Shown one piece after another: positions 57,190 to 64,000 of a stretch of 64,000 bases of DNA. Source of the stretch: Acheta domesticus (Eukaryota; Arthropoda; Insecta; Orthoptera; Gryllidae); the NCBI GenBank assembly GCA_031308135.1, contig JAHLJT010000631.1:225553819-225617818 (forward strand), given 5' to 3'. The position numbers were made by a program, and so were the translations under genes. A model generated the notes under the pieces. The model saw nothing but the letters and a program-made list of their open reading frames with translations. It was not told the origin of the DNA and searched no databases. Position 1 is the first letter of the stretch. The number at the start of each line of letters is the position of its first letter.

Positions 57190-57871
57190 GAGGTAGTGGG
57201 GGAAAACTTGTGCTATGGCACAACACAAAGAACAAACTTTTTAAATTAGCTAAAGTAAAATAGTTTGAAATAAATGAAAAACAAAAATCAAAACGCGCTA
57301 GCCTACAATACTACGTGAATCAATTAAAAAAGAACTAAATTTTAAATTATAGAAAGGATAGTGCAAGTTACCCGACAACTGCCAACGATCGCAGCCCAAA
57401 CGTACGATTTAAATATTGGCGGTATCTGGAAGTATGTATACCAACTCCCAGCTGAAAACTCATATTGTAAAGAAAACACTGTTTGATATTAAACTCAAGG
57501 TATCGGTTCGTTAAGATATTAAAAATGCAAACATCGTTTGAGCAACATTCCCATGTACCGAAGTGGGCTTACTAATGCCTACTAAATTGTTTCTAATGCT
57601 AACAAATGGTATTTAGTACTCAAAGGTGAAAACATTAGTTTGATTATTTTTTGGCTCGGAATTGTTTTTCTTGAGGTACGTAAGGACGCAGAAAATAATT
57701 CAATACTTTTTAGTAAACAAATAATTTTTCAATTTTCTCACCCCAGAAAGCTGGCACCCTGGCTCTCCAAAACCCACTCGGTTCTTCATAACAAATCAAA
57801 GAAAGTTAAATAATATTGCAATGAGTAGATCTGTTCTTGCCCGATCCGATATTTTCGCACTACTTTACTTG

Positions 57872-58174
57872 GCTTTTTCAAGAGTAAAAACCTTTTCTAT
57901 TATTCGACTATCAAGGAAAGCGAAAAGCTAACTCTAGGAAGATTGAAAAATGTCTTCAAATGTTGTTTTTAAAGAAGTATGAATTGTTCCAAAAACATCT
58001 TTCTATAATGTTGAATAAACTTTAATTGAAAATTTGTTTGAAACATCAATTGCATTGTTATTTTGTTTGATATTCTGTAAGTACATTAGTAGTTCCTCTC
58101 CTTTATGGAACGGATAGACAAATGGATAGGGAAAGGGTGGGATTTAACATGCGGGAGTTCTCGCACGGGTACGC
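57872..58174. repeat. diverged direct duplication, copy 2
   Basis: Second copy of 56843-57189 in the same order and orientation. No coding potential. Confidence 0.65.
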
Positions 58175-58604
58175 TAGTTACCTAAAATACAAAATATGCT
58201 TCTATTTCATTACTTACCAGTCGGACATCGCGACTACAAAAGGTGCGAATTCTGAAGAACGAGAGCGATAAATTTAGATATTTCAGAACCTATTTCACTT
58301 CATTAACGATCATGACTTTTTTGTGTGATATCTGCGTGTGCCTCACGAAGACAGGAGAGCAAGCCTGCACGAGGATGTTTAATGTGTTATCTTACCGTGT
58401 AATCATGGAGCTAAACGCGGAATGAAAATCGGTAGAAAGATTCCACGAATGAAAGAGAAATGAGATAGCTTACGGTTTATGTATGTAAACTACACATTTT
58501 ATTCAACGCCGAGATTGTCGATAAAGTGAACTACCATTCCACATCAAATCTTCCACGTGCTAAATTTGCCATTATCGTTGGCTCCATCTAGACTAGTTGC
58601 TTTG

Positions 58605-58850
58605 CTTCTCGTGAGTGGTGCTGTGCGTGGAGTGTTAAGATCGTTCGCCTTCTACTAATGGGTCGCCGGTTCAAATTCCGATCGATCCTCGTGGATTTGC
58701 GGCGGGCAAATCGGGTTCTCGGCAGGATCCCACCCCATTTCCTCATCCTACCGTCCATCATTTTTAACCGATCATCATAATCATCTACCCATTAATACTG
58801 ATTGATCCAGAAGTTGCCACGAGGCATACGTAGACTACTAGAATTATCAT
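58605..58850 (+). mobile_element. tRNA-headed SINE, different head
   Basis: A-box-like GTGGTGCTGTGCGTGGAGTG near 58615 and a good B box, GGTTCAAATTCC, near 58669. The body is GCGGGCAAATCGGGTTCTCGG followed by ATCATCATAATCATC. No sequence match to the heads at 32466 and 27290. Confidence 0.65.
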
Positions 58851-58916
58851 ACAAATTTTTGCTCAAAACTGTTCAATTTTGGGGCCAATTTGTGAGAATG
58901 AGGGTAAAGTAATTGT

Positions 58917-59140
58917 GTCGGGAGACCAGTGGGCAGCTTAGAGTTTGTCCCGGCTAGGACGGTGCCCCATTGGGGAGATTCATGGAAGGGGTACCGACAT
59001 GGAGGGCGGCCCTGGATCTTACATTCTAGCGGGGCAGGAACACTACCATCTCTCGTGATATAACATGTACTACACTTACGCGACTTCGTGTGAAAATGTT
59101 GGAACGCTCGGAATCAATACATAATTACTCACCTACGTGA
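58917..59140 (+). repeat. tail of the modular SINE-like family
   Basis: TGTCGGGAGACCAGTGGGCA to GCTCGGAATCAATACAT matches the 32807-33032 tail with moderate divergence. It lies 67 bp after a different tRNA head. Confidence 0.7.
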
Positions 59141-59275
59141 TGGATCGAAAAGGTAAAGGGTTTCGCCGTTGGTTGATGTAGAGTACAACTGAATGTGACG
59201 CGACAGGGTTAGCAAGCGACGAACAGCTTTTTGTGTGTACGCTCACAGACGTAATAGTATAGCTGAGAACCCTTA

Positions 59276-59485
59276 CAAATGATAATGTTTCATCTAACAT
59301 TTCAGTCGTTTCGAGTACATTGAAGTCGAATTTTCATCTCTACATCTACAGTAGTGATTTTTACAGTAGTTGTTTGTCCAGAGTTTGCAGCACACGCATG
59401 TTCTACTCGTAGCAGAAATGAGATTTTCCTCACACTACTAATTCATTTTCTGTGATTTCGTTAGTTGAAACCTTATCATTCCAGA
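59276..59485. mobile_element. short MITE, copy 1
   Basis: The ends are an inverted pair: AATGATAATGTTTC... and ...GAAACCTTATCATTCC. The interior (CATCTAACATTTCAGTCG, TACAGTAGTTGTTTGTC) matches copy 2 at 60512. Confidence 0.7.
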
Positions 59486-59520
59486 GGGGGCTGGAGCTCT
59501 ACCAGCTCCCAGAGGAGTCG

Positions 59521-59521
59521 T

Positions 59522-59590
<69 letters not shown>

Positions 59591-59636
59591 TTATCTATCT
59601 ATCCATCTATCCATCTAGCCATCGCCTCTATCTATC
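59521..59636. repeat. (CTAT)n tetranucleotide array
   Basis: About 18 perfect CTAT units, then degenerate CCATCTAT units. Confidence 0.95.
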
Positions 59637-59639
59637 CAG

Positions 59640-60396
59640 AGGGGTCGTTCATAAATTACGTAACGCCAAAGAAGGGGTAGTGCGTTTGAGGCAGCGCTAA
59701 GCTGCGTTACGTAAGGGGTGGGGTTTAGTCTTAGGGGGTTAGTGTTACGTAATTCTGATATTTATCATTAATTTTAGTTCTTTAAGTTTAGTTCTTTTTT
59801 AGTTTTTTAGTTCTTTAGTTCTTAGTTAAGTTCTTTCAACATTTACTGAAATAATTCCTTTGATTCTGTCTTGTAAAAAAACTTTAAAGCATTAACAAAT
59901 TAAATTTAAAACATAAATAAATTAATAAGTTATGATGTATAAATTGTTCTAAAACAAAAGGTGACATGTTTTCAGTTGTATATTTATTGAATCTTTTAAA
60001 CTACGAAAAGAATGTTCAAAACTGATCTATAGTATATTCTAGAATTCAATTACATTGACGGAGTAGATTCAGTCACGACGGCTTGTACACGGCTTGGTGA
60101 TAAATTTGCTCGCCGATGCCTCCTTCCTTGATTTAAAAATTAAGCCCAATCTTATTGTTAGGAGCAATGCGTAGTGCCAAATAATTCGGACTTTAATTAT
60201 CACAAATGTTAATATACACAAGAAATAAAATTAATACAATTTATTACCGCTTTATAATTGATTTTTACTTGTTGTAAGGAGGCGGAATCTTGTCGCCATC
60301 GCTACGAAATTATTTAGGGGGAGGTGTTACGGGTGGGAGAAAGGGTTTTCAGAATACTCTAAATTTGCGTTTCGTGATTTATGGGCGGTTTCAGCG
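59640..60396. mobile_element. candidate non-autonomous DNA transposon
   Basis: CATAAATTACGTAACGC at 59652 and its inverse, from GCGTTTCGTGATTTATG at about 60368, differ at two positions. An internal GCGTTACGTAAGG repeats the same core. The region between is AT-rich with TTTAGTTCTTTAG repeats and no gene. No target duplication was established. Confidence 0.45.
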
Positions 60397-60511
60397 AGGC
60401 ACGTGCGCGCTTGCTCGTGTGCATTCGTGGCCTCGTTCGCCGAGGCAAAATCCCTACGCGATAAGCACGTTTAAAAAATGATCGCACTTTAGTATAGCAA
60501 TGGATCCTTAG

Positions 60512-60738
60512 GAATGACAAGGTTTCATCTAACATTTTAATCATTTCGAATAAATTGATGTCGACGTTTGAGCTTTCTACCGATTCAGATCTCACCACCT
60601 ACTGTAATGATTTGTACAGTAGCTGTTTGTCGACAGGTTGGAACACGAGTATGTTATACTTGCAACTGATATAAAATAGTCATCGCACAACCAAATCATT
60701 TTCTGGGATATCGACAGTTGGGACCTTGTCATTCTGAA
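60512..60738. mobile_element. short MITE, copy 2
   Basis: Ends GGAATGACAAGGTTTC and GGGACCTTGTCATTC are inverted. The interior aligns with copy 1 at about 70 percent by eye. Confidence 0.7.
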
Positions 60739-61354
60739 GGATCGTACATAATTTTGAACTTGGCGTGCGATGTCGCGTCCTACCTTTTCTCCTTTCGCAA
60801 AATGCGAAAGGCCTGACAGGGCTAGAGCTCTGTAAAGCCTTATTGACGATGCAAAATTAAACGTAAACGTAACATTGTAGCCTAAAATTATAGAAATGAG
60901 TTACTAAGCGAGACCATTCACAATGCCTTGACGGAACCGTGGTCGTAAATTCGTAAACTTTAGAGTTCACAAGCACCAAGCTTTTATGTTAAGCTTATGA
61001 AGAATTTCTACCGAAGACCAATCAGAAAGCAGTATGGAAGAAACCAATGCACAATAAAATCCTCGAGAAGCAAATGAAAGGTCGATTTCAGATTGTGTTC
61101 AGCCAGTTTGGGTTATGTCATTTCATTATTGTAATGTAAAGGAGTAGTTTGCGAACTGTTTGGATGTGTGTAGTAAATTCATAGTAAGAATTTGAGCCAT
61201 TTTTCTAGTGACTTTAACTTGGCATGGTGGAATAAAATAGTTATGTTCGACAAATTACTCGTGAATTTGGTAGAAAAGAATCCTTGTTTATAAAATAAAG
61301 GAAATGCGAGTACTAATACAGGTAATCGCATATGTATGAAGACAACTCGATAGG
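60739..61354. other. spacer
   Basis: Nothing identified. Confidence 0.4.
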
Positions 61355-61503
61355 AAAGCCGAAGAAAAAGCTAGAAACCATGGTCAAAAGAACTCTCCAC
61401 TATGTTAGACACGATTCGATCAAGCTTAAAAACGTTGAATTTTGATTGGTTCAGGCGAAAAGTTATGTTCCAGCTTACGTTCGTCATTGTGAATGTCCTT
61501 TTT
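61355..61503. repeat. direct repeat, copy 1
   Basis: ATCAAGCTTAAAAACGTTGA and TTCCAGCTTACGTTCGTCAT recur in the same order at 63001-63160. It lies directly left of the mariner element. Confidence 0.75.
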
Positions 61504-61531
61504 AAATATTATTTATCTTTGTTCGATAATA

Positions 61532-62262
61532 CGTAGGTAAGTCAATAAGTATCTGCAATTTTGCTCTAATTGTCTTTAATCTGGTTCTACGGCTTTGTGT
61601 GATCTCTAACCATTACATGGGACCGTTGTCTTTGCCTGTAGGAGGTTTCAGCGTTTTGTGATCAGTCCGTCTTGCACTGTTGTGGTTTAAAGATGGCGAC
61701 AGCACTCTCTGTTTGCACCAAAGAAGGAGAGCGTTCCATAATCCGTTTTCTATGGTTTGAAGGTGTACAAGGGGCGGGAATCCATAGCAGATTTTCAGCA
61801 CAATGCGGGGACAATATTTGGCCACAGAAAAGTGTTTGCAAGTTACCAGAACAGTTTAAAAGTGGTCGAACGAGCATCAAGAAAAAGGAAATACGGGGCG
61901 TTCAGCTACAGCTGCAACAGATCCCAATATTGACCAATTACGTGTCTTTATCCTGAATAACAGACTAGTGACTGTTAATGAAATGGCAAACCATACGCAC
62001 AATCTCGCCCCGTCAGATTTACCATCTGTTTGGACCGTGGATTTTGCTCCGATCAACAGTTCAAAGAAGTATTGCATACGTGCCTTGCTGCACATTCAAA
62101 AAACTTTTTTTTTCAGAAGGAATCGGGAAGCTTGTTCAACGGTAGACAAAGTGCATTGAAAAGAAGAGTGACCATGTTAAAAAACGATATTAATAAAAAT
62201 TGTGTATTCTTCCTGTAATAAATTATAAAAATTGATTGCAGATACTTATTGACTTACCCTCG
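61532..62262 (+). mobile_element. mariner-family deletion derivative
   Basis: 28-bp terminal repeats: left CGTAGGTAAGTCAATAAGTA(TCTGCAAT), right inverse CGAGGGTAAGTCAATAAGTA(TCTGCAAT), two mismatches. TA lies at both edges (61530-61531 and 62263-62264). At 731 bp it is about half of a full mariner. It encodes only the ends of the transposase, so it can move only with a transposase from elsewhere. Confidence 0.88.
61693..62190 (+). pseudogene. mariner transposase, internally deleted and frameshifted
   Basis: The ATG at 61693 starts MATALSVCTKEGERSIIRFL..., a mariner N-terminal helix-turn-helix region. After GRTS (about 61880) the reading moves to another frame with a TAATDPNIDQLR block and LVTVNEMANH. 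The next codons jump to LAPSD, which in full proteins lies next to the third catalytic Asp, so the core with the first two catalytic Asp is deleted. The last part (FFSEGIGKLVQR) is the C-terminus with a stop in it. Not functional. Confidence 0.85.
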
Positions 62263-63000
62263 TACATTATCTTTCAAGGGGTTGAAGTAACTGCAATAAC
62301 AATTGCAGCTTATGAGGGAAAATTTACAGATGTAACCTCAGCACATTCTACTACAATACATGATAAGTTTGAATAATTATAAATTGAATCAATAGCTCTT
62401 AGTAGTACATTTAAAAATAATAATACATTTTACAATTTATAAATGCTACAGTTCATTTTTAAGAAGAAAAGATGAGATAATTATGGAGGTTGGAATAAGT
62501 CTTTACCAAAACGTGAACGAATCTGTGAATGAAGATGAACTAATTTGCCAATATTGAAAATATTGTCAGCAGGACAAGCTGAGAGAGGAAAAGAGTTTAG
62601 TAGAGAGAATATTAATCCAGTTTTTAAAGGAACAATGCTTAGTTCTTCTAAAATTTGATTATTTCTAAGAAACCAAGGGGATTTTAAACTATTTCTTAAG
62701 TATCTATTACGTATAACTTCTTGTTTTTGAAAATTAGATTTTACAGCACCATCCCATTGTGAATGCCTAACTTTTACGTGTCAATTTTACTGCCAAGTTT
62801 ACAGCATTACGTTACGATTAAGTTTGCATTGAGACCTAAGTACAAGTGTGGTGCGTGCACAGGCGCTACATGAGAGCGTGTTCGGCGCTTCGGCGGCGGC
62901 GCAACCACCGCGCGGGGATGCAGTTTCAAATCAGTATTTTACCAAACAACTCTTCTCCTTGAACATGGAAACCGAGTTATTTCGTTATAATGCTTTGACA
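62263..63000. other. spacer with small GC patch
   Basis: GC-rich patch at about 62868-62930 (GGCGGCGGCGCAACCACCGCG). No gene seen. Confidence 0.4.
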
Positions 63001-63160
63001 AACCGGTAGGAAAGTCAATGAAATAGGTAGTAACTATGGTGGAAATTTCTTTCAACCTTGCTAGAAATGAATCGATCAAGCTTCAAAACATTGAATTCTG
63101 ATGGGTTCTGGCGAAACTTACGTTCCAGCTTACGTTCGTCATTGTGAATGTCTGTTTTTA
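63001..63160. repeat. direct repeat, copy 2
   Basis: Matches 61355-61503. The mariner derivative lies between the two copies. Confidence 0.75.
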
Positions 63161-63186
63161 TGTGAAAATTGTACTACAGCGTTAGG

Positions 63187-63480
63187 GTATTAGAGCCCCT
63201 TCACATGGCGCCACAGAAGCGCGCTTCCGAACACAGCCGCTGGTAGCAAAGCATTGGTTTAAATAGAGGTCTTCCCACTGCAACACTCGGTGGCGGCGTT
63301 TTACCTGCTGCATCCCTTAAGCTGCGTCCACACGATGCGTCTTTTCGTTCAATTTTGCGCATGCGTCCAACGCATGTGTCTAGCGCATATAGCGCACGCG
63401 TTTAGGGCATGCGTCCTTTCGTCAAAACGATGGACGCATGCAATAGCGCAAGCTTCCCAGAGCTGACGGGAATCTCGTTC
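63187..63480. other. GC-rich repeat fragment and GCATGCGTCC dyads
   Basis: 63218-63275 matches part of the GC island at 13795-13850. At 63320-63470, several GCGCATGCGTCC / GGACGCATGC copies in both orientations form short dyads, as at the ends of some small DNA transposons. Confidence 0.4.
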
Positions 63481-64000
63481 GTCTTTCTCGTGCGCTTCCT
63501 TCAAAGAATGTGTATTTCATAGCGAAGTCATCCGGAATACCGAGCTGGAAGAGTTCTTTGGTAGTCTTCTAAGTTATTTTGTACCGTCCGTCTGTGTTTT
63601 ATTGCGAATTTGTTGCGGATTATTCTTTTATTATATATTTACGATAATATCAATTTTCAATACACACATTTATTAAGATAAATAATGGAAACTAAGTAAG
63701 TAATGGAAAGTTAGTAAAAATGAACGTGTGATTATTTCCATTTCTATTAGGTGTGTTGCAGTGACAAGGGAAGAATATTTAGTTCTCCCCAATTCTTATT
63801 TTATTTTTATGGTAATGCCAATTTTCGAAATTTATGTAATAAGTTATATAGCTGAAACAATTAAATGCAATAGCTTCATTTAAGGTTATGTATTTTTAGA
63901 ATGTCTCTTGAAAACAAAGTACTCACTCTTCAGTTCATTCAAGATTATAGAGGAAAGGAAGTTTTTCTCTTCTCTTCTTTCGACTGATTATAATATAAGC
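63481..64000. other. AT-rich spacer
   Basis: Nothing identified. Confidence 0.4.

Overview
The window reads as non-coding, repeat-rich eukaryotic DNA, most probably from an insect. The arthropod call is an inference from the transposon families present: an R4/Dong-type LINE sitting in TAA repeats, mariner and Tigger relatives, tRNA-headed SINEs and two LTR retrotransposons. I find no bacterial operons, rRNA genes, CRISPR arrays or functional tRNA genes, and no recognisable multi-exon host gene. The only host-like coding candidates are short and weak: a 56-residue cysteine-bearing frame near 28.4-28.6 kb and possible first or internal exons near 11.1, 38.9 and 40.7 kb.

Layout. 0-1 kb: 3' part of a frameshifted non-LTR reverse transcriptase. 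1.3-8.7 kb: LTR retrotransposon A on the minus strand, with 1,455-bp LTRs that match wherever compared, an ATAA target duplication, a gag gene and only the end of an integrase; protease, RT and RNase H are missing. 8.7-17 kb: AT-rich DNA with a MITE end, GC-rich islands and SINE pieces. 17.4-21.6 kb: an almost complete R4/Dong-like LINE (Myb domain, RT, CCHC finger, restriction-like endonuclease) between TAA arrays; a small deleted relative lies beside another TAA array at 37.7 kb. 21.6-46.8 kb: mostly unannotatable AT-rich DNA with about ten GC-rich, low-complexity islands, two near-complete copies of a SINE-like family, MITEs and microsatellites. 46.8-47.7 kb: a decayed Tigger-like transposon. 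48.4-56.0 kb: a solo LTR and LTR retrotransposon B, both inserted in one AT microsatellite; B carries a gag-protease frame joined to a pol tail, and its LTRs differ by one noted substitution and a poly-C length change. 56-64 kb: old local duplications, SINEs, two related MITEs around a tetranucleotide array, and a mariner deletion derivative with good terminal repeats.

How parts work together. Elements A and B keep what is needed in cis (LTRs, primer-binding site, polypurine tract, gag) but lack RT, so copies with such similar LTRs imply enzymes supplied by relatives elsewhere. Both also repeat the segment joining the end of the 5' LTR to the primer-binding site (about four degenerate copies in A, two good copies in B). 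I consider this the most unusual signal in the window. I do not see a new gene system, and the GC islands remain unexplained.
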